DNA from: JBHIKY01 sp042139015
GTDB lineage: Bacteria > Bacillota > Bacilli > Bacillales > Marinococcaceae
NCBI RefSeq assembly: GCF_042139015.1
Contig: NZ_JBHIKY010000003.1
Location: 124,001-188,000, forward strand
DNA length: 64,000 nt
Direction: 5' to 3'
Shown here piece by piece: positions 43,287 to 51,783 of the stretch (position 1 is its first letter; the number at the start of each line of letters is the position of its first letter). The notes below the pieces were generated by a model. That model saw only the letters and a list, made by a program, of their open reading frames with translations, was not told the DNA's origin and searched no databases. The position numbers were made by a program, and so were the translations under genes.

Positions 43287-44235
43287 CTATGACTCATCCA
43301 CTGTTTGTTTTTTTCGTTTCCTTTTAAAATAAATCACTGCTCCTGCCAAAATACAAAAAGTGGAAATAGCACAGGAGACAAACCAATGAAAAATATGGCT
43401 ATTTGTGAAAAGAAGGTAAGTATAGCATTTATCGTATCCTTAAAAAGATTTTGTGCTTCCCTCCACGTCTGCAGTGAATCCTTTTTTGCCACGGCCGAAC
43501 CAGCATTCTCCTTCATTTCAATCGTTATTGTTGAATAATCAACGTGATTCTCTAAATAATTAATTCGTCCTTTCAGCTGTTCTATTTCCTGCTGGGTCAC
43601 GGATAAATCATCGGAAATAGCAAGGAGGTCTTCCGTTGTTTCCGCTTTCTCCAAAAAACTGAGCAGTCGTTCCTCCACCGTTTCCTGAGAACGAAGCTGT
43701 GCTTCAAGATCTACATACTCCTCTGTCACATCGTTTCCGTTTGTAGAGCGATCAAGCACTTTTGTGCCGACCTTTTCCACCACATTCAAAAATGAGGAAA
43801 AGTGCTCCTGAGGGATCCGTACAGTAAGGAGTCCCTTTGGTTCCTCCTCCTTCTCCTCCTGAACATTGGACTCAACAATATAACCGTCCATCTCTTCAAT
43901 ATGTTGTTCAATTCGGCGTTGTGCATTCCCATAATTTTCAACTTCAATTCTCATATTTCCTTCATAAATAATCATTCGATCCGCGGCATCCACTTCTTCA
44001 AGCGCTTCGGTGCCACTGTTTCTATTTTCATCAGTGGGCGAATCGTTTTCTACTCTCTGGTCCGCGCCGGCAGACCCCTCCACTGACTCCTCTTCCACGC
44101 CTGACTCATTACCTGAATCCATGACAGCCTCATCCTGAGACACTTCGCCCCCGTCTGATTTTTCATTACTGCACGCTGATATTCCTAAGAAAAGCACCAC
44201 AATCCCAATCACAAATGACGCGTCCGGTCTGTCAT
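43287..44235 (-). pseudogene. DUF4349 lipoprotein gene with probable frameshifts at both ends
   Basis: The main frame (43334-44212, 292 residues) shows a lipoprotein motif GISAC, an acidic Ser-rich region, the DUF4349 core (EVENYGNAQRRIEQHIEEMDG in parts, about 110-150; RSTNGNDVTEEYVDLEAQL; coiled coil) and a C-terminal membrane helix. It ends abruptly in FVFWQEQ, but the next frame supplies ILAGAVIYFKRKRKK..., the expected basic tail, with a stop at 43287. Likewise, ATG 44235 with AGGGGG starts MTDRTRHL in another frame and joins the signal peptide after one base change. Two single-base losses would restore one protein. Role unknown. Confidence 0.7.
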
Positions 44236-44600
44236 TTTTTTTCCCCCTGTACTGTCTTTACCTATGAAACGCGTGAAGCAGCAGACAGGTGGCAAAAAGA
44301 AAGAAGATTTATGAAGAGTACAACATAGGAGAACTTTTACTTATGCAAACCTTGTTTCATAACCTGTATTCTACTAACTTTTTCAACAAAATAGTTTCCG
44401 TCCGTTACCATTTCATATTTTCATTGCAGGTCTTTATGTCTATTTTACTAACTAAGAAAAGAAAGCAAGCTGTAAAATGAGAAAATAGTCGATAATTGTA
44501 AAACGATTATTGCAGGGGATTTCTACATTATTGTTGAAGTAAATGACATAAGTTCTACGATGTTACAATCTTGGCACAATGAAGAAGGATGGTGATTGAG
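44236..44600. other. Intergenic region
   Basis: Divergent upstream regions of the DUF4349 gene and the next gene. A 63-codon plus-strand frame (44289-44480) has no ribosome binding site and no recognised domain, so it is not called. No clear promoter was identified. Confidence 0.5.
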
Positions 44601-45110
44601 ATGTTAAAAATGATAAACAATTTTTTCAAGTGGATGCCGCATAATGAGCAGAATATGTGTGAAAGAAAGCTGATCGCAGTTATGAAAAAGCTGAAAATTG
44701 AAGACTACACGTTTAACTGGGATCGCAGCAGCTGCTTCATCGAGTTTCATTATCAGGATAAGCCTTATAAGGTGGAACACTCTGTCCAACAAGCGAAAGT
44801 GAAGGGCATTATTTTGAAGAATGGATTGGACTGCTTAATGGAATTAATCAAATCGCTGGAAGATCTGTGTGTGATCATTGACCGGGGAACGTACAAGCTT
44901 GAAACCTGGATTGCCGGAATGGAGCAGCAATCCGCAGCCAAAGAAGAAATTCCTGAATTTGAAGAAGAATTTCACATCCGCTATAAATCCTTAGGTAAAC
45001 AAGCGGCGCCGGAATACGTAAGAAACAAAGATTTTGTTCATTCTTCTTCAGAAGCACCCCTGGGCAGCTTTGACCGCAGCCATATACTGCCGCGCTCTCA
45101 ACGAAAATAA
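44601..45110 (+). CDS. Hypothetical cytoplasmic protein
   Basis: A 169-residue soluble protein. It mixes strands and helices (about residues 1-105) and has a charged, probably flexible tail (about 110-169). No domain is recognised. The ATG at 44601 is preceded by AAGGATGGTGAT; another ATG at 44589 lies inside that signal. The gene stands alone between two gaps. Confidence 0.65.
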   Translation: MLKMINNFFKWMPHNEQNMCERKLIAVMKKLKIEDYTFNWDRSSCFIEFHYQDKPYKVEHSVQQAKVKGIILKNGLDCLMELIKSLEDLCVIIDRGTYKLETWIAGMEQQSAAKEEIPEFEEEFHIRYKSLGKQAAPEYVRNKDFVHSSSEAPLGSFDRSHILPRSQRK

Positions 45111-45367
45111 TTGAAGGTCTCTCACCAGCCATCATTAATCATCTTACAGATTACAACCGCTCTTCCGACAGTTTCGGGACAGCGGTTTAATTTTTGCTTT
45201 TAGAAAATTCATCTTATAAAAGAGAGAAAATAAAGAGATGAGGCCCTTTCCGTTGGAATAAGCAGGCCAACCATTCCGGCTGCTAACACTAATTTCCAAT
45301 GTTTGACACTCAATGTACAATGAAGGTGAGAATGACAAAAACTGAATAATAAGGAGGTGTTATTGAA

Positions 45368-45763
45368 ATGGAAAGATTCCCTAAGTATTTACTCGCATTG
45401 ACTCTTATCTTCTTTGTCCCTATTTCTATCGTTTCTGCGGATGCTGGAGAGTGGGATAGTTTAGGAGGAGACAGATTCAGCGATGAAACAGCTATCTGGC
45501 CATCTGGTGGAGGCGCTTTTAAGATATGTCTCAGTTCTGATAGTCAGCCGGGATTTTATCAGTTATTTGAAGAAGATCCGTATAGTTTTGACGACAAAGT
45601 AAAATATGGTGGAGTCTATTTTAAAACAGCCGGCAGCAATGATTTCGATTCAAATGGTTGTCACGTATTCAGTGATATTAACGATTACGTTGATGACGGG
45701 CAAGCCGAATTTTATTTGAAAAAATACTCAAGCGGTGAATCTTTTGTCTGGTTCTACGATTAA
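45368..45763 (+). CDS. Small secreted protein of unknown function
   Basis: A 131-residue precursor with a signal peptide (about residues 1-24, cleavage near VSADA). The mature part is about 107 residues, acidic and aromatic, with two cysteines (KICLSS about 55 and NGCHVF about 99) that could form a disulfide. AAGGAGGTG precedes the ATG and a good terminator follows, so expression is likely. No family recognised. Confidence 0.75.
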   Translation: MERFPKYLLALTLIFFVPISIVSADAGEWDSLGGDRFSDETAIWPSGGGAFKICLSSDSQPGFYQLFEEDPYSFDDKVKYGGVYFKTAGSNDFDSNGCHVFSDINDYVDDGQAEFYLKKYSSGESFVWFYD

Positions 45764-45776
45764 TATGAATGAGTAT

Positions 45777-45809
45777 GGGGCTGTATCATAAATGATACTC
45801 GCCCTTTTT
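45777..45809 (+). terminator. Terminator of the small secreted protein gene
   Basis: GGGC-GTATCAT and ATGATAC-GCCC form a stem with a 2-base central gap and small internal loops, followed by TTTTT. It lies 13 bases after the stop codon. Confidence 0.85.
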
Positions 45810-45823
45810 GCATGGTAAAAAAA

Positions 45824-45941
45824 GCAGTGGACAAGTCCTTCGCTTTCCGTGGGCAGCGCTTCAGCTAACCGGGCGAAACCCGCGCCCGGCGGATCTTCAG
45901 CCGCTGCTCTTCCCACTGGAGTCTTCGGACTTGTCCCCTGC
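45824..45941. mobile_element. Palindromic interspersed element (REP/MITE-like)
   Basis: A 118-base imperfect palindrome. The outer arms GGACAAGTCC (45829-45838) and GGACTTGTCC (45927-45936) are perfect; inner pairs GTGGG/CCCAC and CAGCG/CGCTG continue the fold. It has no ORF. The phrase CTTTCCGTGGGCAGCGCTTCAGC is of a kind I recall from intergenic repeats in bacilli, but copy number cannot be tested here as only one copy lies in the window. Confidence 0.65.
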
Positions 45942-45977
45942 TATCTTCTATTTAGGATACTACTTTTTCTATAAAAA

Positions 45978-45997
45978 GGGGCTTTTGCTACAGCCCC
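45978..45997 (-). terminator. Terminator of the DinB-family gene at 46029
   Basis: GGGGCT and AGCCCC form a stem; on the minus strand it is followed by TTTTTATAG. It lies about 30 bases after the stop codon. Confidence 0.85.
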
Positions 45998-46028
45998 AAG
46001 AAAGATTCTCTTTCTTCAAAGTGTTCTT

Positions 46029-46514
46029 TTATTCGTATTCGTCGAATAGACCTCTTTCAATTAGATTCGCCGTAATTGGTTTCCTGTTCATTTCCCGAGC
46101 CCAAATGGACAGCTGCCCCACATGATGTATCTCGTGTGCTATTACGTGGCGCATGACTTCTCCATGCCTTAACCGGATAGTTCTTCCTTCAGCATTTGTA
46201 TCCAGATGAATAAGTGATTCCATTTCATCTGTCCAGGAAGATACAAACGGTTCGACTTCTTGATGATAAATGTTCGAAAGCTCCCTGACTCTTTCCAGGC
46301 TGTTGTAATTATGAAATGGTGGCTCCTCAGGTGCTTGTTTTCCCTGGAGGTCCTGCAGCCAGCTGTATTCCACATCAATAATGTGAAACAACGTGTAGAG
46401 GATGCTTCCTGCCCCTCCTGTCCGTTTTTTTAATAGTTCTTCTTCCGGCACATTTTCACACCATGCGAACCAATCATTTCTTACCTGCCAATTATACTGA
46501 AATAACTTCTGCAT
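46029..46514 (-). CDS. DinB-family protein (first of two)
   Basis: A 161-residue four-helix protein of the DinB/YfiT superfamily of metal-dependent enzymes. The metal ligand pattern is present: His in LFHIIDVEYSWL (about residues 41-52) and HEIHHVGQLS (about 131-140). Members are thiol transferases (for example bacillithiol transferases) or DNA-damage-induced proteins of unknown role. The gene lies 43 bases downstream of another DinB-like gene and may be cotranscribed with it. Confidence 0.87.
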   Translation of the reverse strand: MQKLFQYNWQVRNDWFAWCENVPEEELLKKRTGGAGSILYTLFHIIDVEYSWLQDLQGKQAPEEPPFHNYNSLERVRELSNIYHQEVEPFVSSWTDEMESLIHLDTNAEGRTIRLRHGEVMRHVIAHEIHHVGQLSIWAREMNRKPITANLIERGLFDEYE

Positions 46515-46557
46515 GAATCTAGCCTCCCGTTCATAAGATTACAACTCCATTTTCATT

Positions 46558-47079
46558 TTATTTTTTTAAAATTCCTAAATATTCTTCCCATGGTCCCACA
46601 TCCTCCCGGTACCTTTTTGCCATCACCCTGGTAATCTGCGCAAGATGGGTTAGGTCGTGAACTACCCAGGTTGAAATCAGCTCTCTTCCTTTTACTGCGC
46701 CGAAGGCAGGATGAAATCCCGTTAACTCAAGATGAACGGCAGGATCAATCAGCTCCTTCAGTCTAGCGAGATTTTGAGCACGCACGGATTTAAACTCTAG
46801 GAGCTGTTGTTCTATTGGACGGGCAGGCTTTTCCAGATGAGAAAAGCGGTCAAATGCTGGAAATGGCTTTTGCTCTCCTTCTTTAAGAAGAAATTCCATT
46901 CTCGGAATCCAATTGTACTTTTCTGCCTCAATAAGATGTTCAACCACGTCTGCAGCGTTCCACGTATCTTTGCCTTCCCTGCATTCGATCCAGCCCTCGG
47001 ACACGCCGGATAATAGTCCCTCTAATGCATTCGGCGTTCTTTCTAAAATCTCAATCGCTTCTTCCATCGTAAAATTCAT
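46558..47079 (-). CDS. DinB-family protein (second of two)
   Basis: A 173-residue DinB-like protein. DVVEHLIEAEKYNW (about residues 44-57) carries the first histidine and WVVHDLTHLAQITRVM (about 138-153) carries the other two. It is distinct in sequence from the neighbour at 46029 and resembles DinB_2-type proteins. The pair may act on related thiol substrates. No DNA-damage operator was seen upstream. Confidence 0.85.
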   Translation of the reverse strand: MNFTMEEAIEILERTPNALEGLLSGVSEGWIECREGKDTWNAADVVEHLIEAEKYNWIPRMEFLLKEGEQKPFPAFDRFSHLEKPARPIEQQLLEFKSVRAQNLARLKELIDPAVHLELTGFHPAFGAVKGRELISTWVVHDLTHLAQITRVMAKRYREDVGPWEEYLGILKK

Positions 47080-47181
47080 AGGAGACTTTTCCTTTCTATT
47101 GTAAATAGGCGTACCTCTCCCTTACTAAAGGCACTTGTGATAAGCTGAGACTAAAAATAAATGTGAAAAGCTGGTGATCTT

Positions 47182-47895
47182 TTGTTCTTAAAAAGAATTC
47201 AACTTCAGCATGATCAAATTCCTTCTTTTCAGAGCTATCCTTTTTCTATACCTTCCATCAAAAGTCTTCATCAATTGGATATTAAAAGTAATGTTACATT
47301 TTTTGTCGGTGAAAACGGAGCAGGAAAGTCCACGCTGCTTGAAGCAGTCGCAGACAAGTGTGAATTTAATACAGCAGGCGGCGGAAGAAATAATTATTAT
47401 GAAGTAGATGCTTCAGAATCAGCTCTTGGAGATTACATAAGACTGTCCTGGCTTCCTAAAGTCACCAATGGTTTCTTTCTGCGGGCTGAGTCTTTTTTTC
47501 ATTTTGCTTCCCATGTTGATACTGTAGAGGCAGCTGATTCCTATGGCAGCCGATCCTTGCACGAGCAATCCCATGGAGAGTCTTTTTTATCCCTTTTTCT
47601 AAATCGCTTCAAGGGGAAGGCGATTTATTTATTGGATGAACCAGAGGCCGCTTTATCTCCGCAGCGGCAGCTGACATTTCTTAAAATTTTACGTGATTTA
47701 GACGTGTCGAGGGAGAGTCAATTTATCATTTCCACTCATTCTCCCATTCTGTTAGGTTATCCGGACGCCACTATTTTAAGCTTTGATAATGGGCATATTA
47801 AAGAGATAGAGTATGAAATGACTGACCCCTATCAAATTACTAGTTACTTCCTCCAGAACAGAGAAAAGTTTTTGAAGGATATTTTCGATGATTAG
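47182..47895 (+). CDS. AAA-family ATPase (RecF/SMC-like, YbjD type)
   Basis: A 237-residue soluble ATPase without membrane partner. Walker A is GENGAGKST (about residues 43-51), the signature is SHGESF (about 130-135), Walker B is IYLLDEPEAALS (about 150-161) and the H-loop is STHSPILLG (about 186-194). Such stand-alone ATPases resemble the N-terminal part of SMC/RecF proteins; function is unknown. The start is TTG 47182 with GGTGAT upstream. No nuclease gene is adjacent, so a defence role is not supported. Confidence 0.85.
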   Translation: MFLKRIQLQHDQIPSFQSYPFSIPSIKSLHQLDIKSNVTFFVGENGAGKSTLLEAVADKCEFNTAGGGRNNYYEVDASESALGDYIRLSWLPKVTNGFFLRAESFFHFASHVDTVEAADSYGSRSLHEQSHGESFLSLFLNRFKGKAIYLLDEPEAALSPQRQLTFLKILRDLDVSRESQFIISTHSPILLGYPDATILSFDNGHIKEIEYEMTDPYQITSYFLQNREKFLKDIFDD

Positions 47896-47912
47896 CAGAG
47901 AAGCATAAGCTT

Positions 47913-48392
47913 TTAAAACGAAGCTCCCTCCAACTGAAGTAACTTCTTCTTCATCTCCATTCCTCCGGCGTAGCCTGTCAACGTTTTATTCTTTCCTATC
48001 ACCCGGTGACAGGGGAAAATAATCGGCAGAGGATTTATACTATTGGCATGGCCGACCGCCCGGACAGCCTGAGGACGTCCAAGGATTGAAGCAATCTCTG
48101 AATACGAAGTCGTTTCACCGTATGGAATGCTCTGAAGAGCCGACCATACTTCCTTTTGAAAGGGGGTCCCTTTCATCTCAAACGGTACCTCAAAATACTT
48201 TCGTTTTCCTTCAAAATATTCTTGAAGCTGCCTGCGCACCTCCCCGCTGTTCTCCACACTCTTCTTCAATTCCTGATTTTCTACAACAGTTCTCCAGTGG
48301 TGCTCAGTTAATACTACGCGAACGAGATTACCATTTTCCTTTAACACAATCCTTATCGTTCCGAAATCTGTTTTATACTCCTCATAATTCAA
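47913..48392 (-). CDS. adaB: AdaB/Ogt, methylated-DNA--protein-cysteine methyltransferase
   Basis: Suicide DNA repair enzyme that moves the methyl group from O6-methylguanine to its own cysteine. The 159-residue product has the active site PCHRVIG (IIFPCHRVIG, about residues 125-134) and the conserved GETTSYSEIA and VGHANSINP segments. The chosen start is TTG 48392 after AAAGGAGAAGAG; a longer frame reaches 48497 but would lie inside adaA. It overlaps adaA by 11 bases, and adaA-adaB is the B. subtilis operon order. Confidence 0.92.
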   Translation of the reverse strand: MNYEEYKTDFGTIRIVLKENGNLVRVVLTEHHWRTVVENQELKKSVENSGEVRRQLQEYFEGKRKYFEVPFEMKGTPFQKEVWSALQSIPYGETTSYSEIASILGRPQAVRAVGHANSINPLPIIFPCHRVIGKNKTLTGYAGGMEMKKKLLQLEGASF

Positions 48393-48948
48393 GGCTCTTC
48401 TCCTTTCTATAACGCTTAGGTGAAACTGTATTCTTTCGTTGAAAAGCTTGATAAAAGCTGGATTGGTTTTGAAATCCTGCTTCCAGGCAGACGTCAAGGA
48501 TAGAGAGGTCTGTCGTTTTCAAAAGCTGGATAGCTTTTCTTAAGCGCACTCTTTCCAGATAAACACGCGGGGTTTCCAACGTTCTTTTTTTAAAAAGGCG
48601 CCCTAAATAATAGGGGCTGACTCCAGCGTGATGTGCCATTTGAGGCAGCGTGAGCTTTTCCTTATAATGCTCATGGATGAATGATCTGACGTTTTTTATA
48701 ATATCTAAATCCGGTGCAAAATCAGTGGTTTCCGGCTCGCACCTTTTGCAGGGACGGTACCCCGCCGCTCTTGCCTCCAGCGTCGTTTCAAAGAATGTGA
48801 CATTTTCTTTATTCGGTCTCCGGGAGCTGCAGGATGGGCGGCAAAAAATACCTGTCGTTTTCACTGCATAAAAGAACATGCCGTCATAGCTGGAATCTGA
48901 GGAAGCTGTTATTTTCATCATTTCAGAGAATGTAAGATTTTTAAACAT
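48382..48948 (-). CDS. adaA: AdaA, methylphosphotriester-DNA methyltransferase / activator
   Basis: The N-terminal Ada zinc domain (about residues 1-80) has the four cysteines FCRPSCSSRRP and PCKRCEP; the first accepts a methyl group from phosphotriesters and turns the protein into an activator. The C-terminal AraC-type domain (about 90-188) has MAHHAGVSPYYLGRLFKK and a second HTH. The product has 188 residues against 211 in B. subtilis AdaA. It precedes adaB with overlapping frames and controls the adaptive response to alkylation. Confidence 0.92.
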   Translation of the reverse strand: MFKNLTFSEMMKITASSDSSYDGMFFYAVKTTGIFCRPSCSSRRPNKENVTFFETTLEARAAGYRPCKRCEPETTDFAPDLDIIKNVRSFIHEHYKEKLTLPQMAHHAGVSPYYLGRLFKKRTLETPRVYLERVRLRKAIQLLKTTDLSILDVCLEAGFQNQSSFYQAFQRKNTVSPKRYRKEKSLEL

Positions 48949-48965
48949 TCCTTCTCACCTCCATC

Positions 48966-50228
48966 TCAATTATTATAGTTGAACTCTCTTCTCTTTAAAA
49001 AGAGAATATAAATTGCATATAACGCTGTCACAATCAATGGAACAAGAAGATACGATTGAAAAAAAGGCAGTACAAGCGTACAGAATATACAAGCAGATAA
49101 AGAACTCAGCCATGGCAGGCTCCCCCGTTCAAACAGCTTTACACCTGCTGCCATTGAGAAAACATACACAAGTATGCCTAGAGAAGTGGGAATAAATAAT
49201 ATTTCATTAAACGACATGGATAGCGCACTCGTAATAATTACGCCGCTCCCTGCAAACAAAACGACAAATACAACTACACGCCTTGAAATTTGTTTTCTGG
49301 GATGAAGCACAGAAAAATACGCCGGCAATGCCTGATCTCTGCTTAATGAATACCCAAGCTGGGTTAGACTCGCTACAAATGCATTAGCTGTCCCTGTACA
49401 AATAATAAAAGCTAGTATACCGGTTGCGATTTTGGCGTTCCATCCAAATATATCATCCATTATTACAGCAATAGGAGAAAGGCTGCTTTCCTCACTCCCA
49501 TATGTCCCCGTTCCAATCGTTATAAAACTGAGTGCTAGAAACAGCCCGCCTATAATTATCACACTAATAATTGTACTTCCGACAATATTTTTATCAGGTT
49601 CTTTAAAATTTCTAGATAAGCTGCAGATCGCCTCCCATCCAAAAAATGACCAAAATATAACTGTAAGTGCCGTACCAATAGAACTTCTTCCTCCAAGGAA
49701 AAAAGGAGAAAAATTGCTAATTTGGACACTCGAAATGGAAAACAAAATCGTTACTAATAAAAGGATGAATAAACAGCCGCTTAAGATGAAAGCAACAATA
49801 CCACTTACTCGTACTCCATAATAATTCGTGCCTCCTGCAATGAGCAAAATTATTAGTGCAGAAAGGGATATTTCCATTTGTGAAAAACCAAATGCCTTTC
49901 CTAAATAAAAGGCCCCTGTTAACGAAACGATTGTCTGGCCAACAGCCGCCGTAACAAAATAAAACCATCCAATAATATTACCTGGATGATGCCCAAAAGA
50001 GAACCTCACAAAAGTTGAGATTCCCCCAGCATCTGGATATTTTCTTGCCAGGCTGGCAAATGAATAAGCTAAAGGAAAGCTGATTAAAATAACAATCAGC
50101 CAGGATAAAATAGAGGCCGGCCCCGCAATCGATGCAGTTACACCGGACAGAAATAGAACACCTGACCCTAATACAGCCGCGATATATAAGGCAACTCCCT
50201 GAAATAAACCAATAGATTGATTGTCCAT
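48966..50228 (-). CDS. APC-superfamily amino acid permease
   Basis: A 420-residue membrane transporter with about twelve hydrophobic segments. The first helix region with GSGVLFLSGV (about residues 21-30) is the amino acid binding site of APC proteins, and WSFFGWEAICSLSRNFKEPDKN (in parts, about 192-213) is the typical helix 6 region. The family is near YjeH (aromatic and branched-chain amino acid export) or methionine uptake, but substrate is unknown. It has no regulatory gene beside it. Confidence 0.85.
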   Translation of the reverse strand: MDNQSIGLFQGVALYIAAVLGSGVLFLSGVTASIAGPASILSWLIVILISFPLAYSFASLARKYPDAGGISTFVRFSFGHHPGNIIGWFYFVTAAVGQTIVSLTGAFYLGKAFGFSQMEISLSALIILLIAGGTNYYGVRVSGIVAFILSGCLFILLLVTILFSISSVQISNFSPFFLGGRSSIGTALTVIFWSFFGWEAICSLSRNFKEPDKNIVGSTIISVIIIGGLFLALSFITIGTGTYGSEESSLSPIAVIMDDIFGWNAKIATGILAFIICTGTANAFVASLTQLGYSLSRDQALPAYFSVLHPRKQISRRVVVFVVLFAGSGVIITSALSMSFNEILFIPTSLGILVYVFSMAAGVKLFERGSLPWLSSLSACIFCTLVLPFFQSYLLVPLIVTALYAIYILFLKRREFNYNN

Positions 50229-50320
50229 GCCTTCACCTCACTTCACTACATTTAAAATAGCATGTAAGGTTTCATGAATTCCTCTCAATTATTGCGGTTT
50301 AATTCAGTAAAAACTTTTCG

Positions 50321-50575
50321 CTACCGTCTATTATGTAAAGTGGGCTTTTCCAGCGATTGAATATCCTCTTCTAAACTCATCATCTTTTGTTCAAGCATTT
50401 CCCTCGCATCCTTAATACCCTGATTATAGATGTACGGCCCGATTTCTTTTATGACAAAATCAAGCATATTCTCCGCTGCCAGGTCCCCTATTTCTTCAGA
50501 GCGTTCATTATAAAAATATTCTTTAACCAGGCTTATGATTTGGTCCTTGTTTTCCTTTGGAAGTCTAATATTCAT
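50321..50575 (-). CDS. DUF2164 family protein
   Basis: An 84-residue helical protein. The start LPKENKDQIISLVKEYF and EEIGDLAAENMLDFVIKEIGP (seen in two parts) are typical of DUF2164, a family of small bacterial proteins of unknown function. The ATG is preceded by GGGAGAG. It appears to be a single-gene unit. Confidence 0.8.
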   Translation of the reverse strand: MNIRLPKENKDQIISLVKEYFYNERSEEIGDLAAENMLDFVIKEIGPYIYNQGIKDAREMLEQKMMSLEEDIQSLEKPTLHNRR

Positions 50576-50881
50576 TAAAATCTCTCCCTCGATTAGTATT
50601 TTTTAAAAACGCAGGGCAGTCCCATTATAGCTTCTTTAGTTTCATGTAACTTCCTTTTATTTAATTTGCCTCTGATCTCTCCGATGTGGTAGTGAGCTTT
50701 TTCCAAAAATACTATATAGAATTCGACATTTTTTTCAATAGTCTTACTATTGTGTATTTATTCCATAATTAAATTTGCTGTATTGTCTTCAAATAAATTT
50801 CCACTATCCCAGTACACTTGATTTTTCCCATAAAACGTAAAAAAGCCAGATTCATGAAAGAACCTGACTCTTAATCTAATA
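50576..50881. other. A/T-rich intergenic region with the methyltransferase terminator
   Basis: A 306-base stretch without a credible frame. Within it AGCCAGATTC (50844-50853) pairs with GAACCTGACT (50860-50869) with wobble pairs; on the minus strand this hairpin is followed by TTTTTTACG and probably ends the downstream-reading methyltransferase transcript. Nothing else was recognised. Confidence 0.65.
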
Positions 50882-51577
50882 TTATTTATAAATGTTCAAA
50901 AACTGGGTGGCAGCAGGCAGAAAGCGAAAACTCGTTGATAATAATTCCGCTGTTACATTAATAATTTCCAGTTCATTCATCAGCTCATCCATGAACGGGT
51001 ATGGTTCGTTTTTGAACCCGACCAACGGGTAGATTCGGATGATCCCTCCCGGTTTCGTGACCCGAATTAATTCATTTACAGCCTGAAGGTGAAAATCATA
51101 ACCAAATTGCTCCTGATATAAAAATAAGAAGTGATTGCATACTACTAAAGAAAATGTATCGTTCTCAAATGGCAGGTCCGGCAGAGCTGCCGGAATATAG
51201 TTTTCTTTGTTCTGGTAGCCGGCTAAAAATTTCTCAAGTGAATTCTTTCTTATTTCGTGATGGGCTTCAATATTTTTATAGGAATTCCATACAAACTGAT
51301 GCTTCACCATTTCAATTTTCTGCGCTGCTGTTTCCACTTCTCTTTTTCCATGATTTTTCATTTCTTCGTGAGTCAGTCGGTACAGCGGATCGACAGCGGT
51401 GGCGTCAAAACCATTTGCGTTTAATTCAGTGACAAAAGAAGATGCGCCTGATGCTACATCCAGGATCCGCCCTTTTTCCAATAGATCTTTCTCGAGCATA
51501 AACATCTCTTTATACTCCTGAAAGGACCGACATGTCATTGCGACACCGATTTGCTCATAATATTTCGTTTTACTCAT
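50882..51577 (-). CDS. Class I SAM-dependent methyltransferase
   Basis: A 231-residue enzyme. SAM motif I is ILDVASGASSFVTEL (about residues 38-52; a Ser-rich variant of the Gly loop), motif II is DATAVDPLY (about 57-65), and motif IV is FSLVVCNHFLFLY (about 155). The substrate is unknown. The ATG at 51577 has AAAGGAG at 8 bases; two upstream ATG codons overlap this signal. It has its own terminator. Confidence 0.85.
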   Translation of the reverse strand: MSKTKYYEQIGVAMTCRSFQEYKEMFMLEKDLLEKGRILDVASGASSFVTELNANGFDATAVDPLYRLTHEEMKNHGKREVETAAQKIEMVKHQFVWNSYKNIEAHHEIRKNSLEKFLAGYQNKENYIPAALPDLPFENDTFSLVVCNHFLFLYQEQFGYDFHLQAVNELIRVTKPGGIIRIYPLVGFKNEPYPFMDELMNELEIINVTAELLSTSFRFLPAATQFLNIYK

Positions 51578-51708
51578 ACTCATCTCTCCTTTTCTCATCT
51601 CTTCCTAACTAAACTCAGCTCAAACTACAAATACATTATAAATTACATTAGTAAGTACTACAATTCTAAAAATAATTAAATCCCTTTTCAGATTAATGCC
51701 ATTTTCAG

Positions 51709-51722
51709 CGGACACTGGTTCC
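51709..51722. repeat. Third copy of the GGACACTGGTTCC element
   Basis: CGGACACTGGTTCC matches the element starts at 9011 and 34789. No partner arm is visible here. It lies between the methyltransferase start and the TRAP operon terminator. Confidence 0.45.
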
Positions 51723-51750
51723 ATAATTTGAATAAAATTTTGAAGAATAA

Positions 51751-51773
51751 GGCACCCCCGCAGCGGGAGTGCC
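51751..51773 (-). terminator. Terminator of the TRAP operon
   Basis: GGCAC-CCCCG and CGGGA-GTGCC pair around a short loop. On the minus strand the hairpin is followed by TTATTCTTC. It lies 10 bases after the dctM stop. Confidence 0.85.
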
Positions 51774-51783
51774 AATCTGTGTT

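Noticed and set aside
44289..44480. 63-codon plus-strand frame whose start faintly recalls the N-terminus of some IS transposases
   Set aside because: Only a few residues are similar, there is no ribosome binding site, and nothing after the first 18 residues fits a transposase.
47182..47895. Stand-alone AAA ATPase as part of a phage defence system (OLD/Gabija type)
   Set aside because: It lacks a TOPRIM or nuclease domain and no nuclease gene is adjacent; neighbours are DinB and ada genes.
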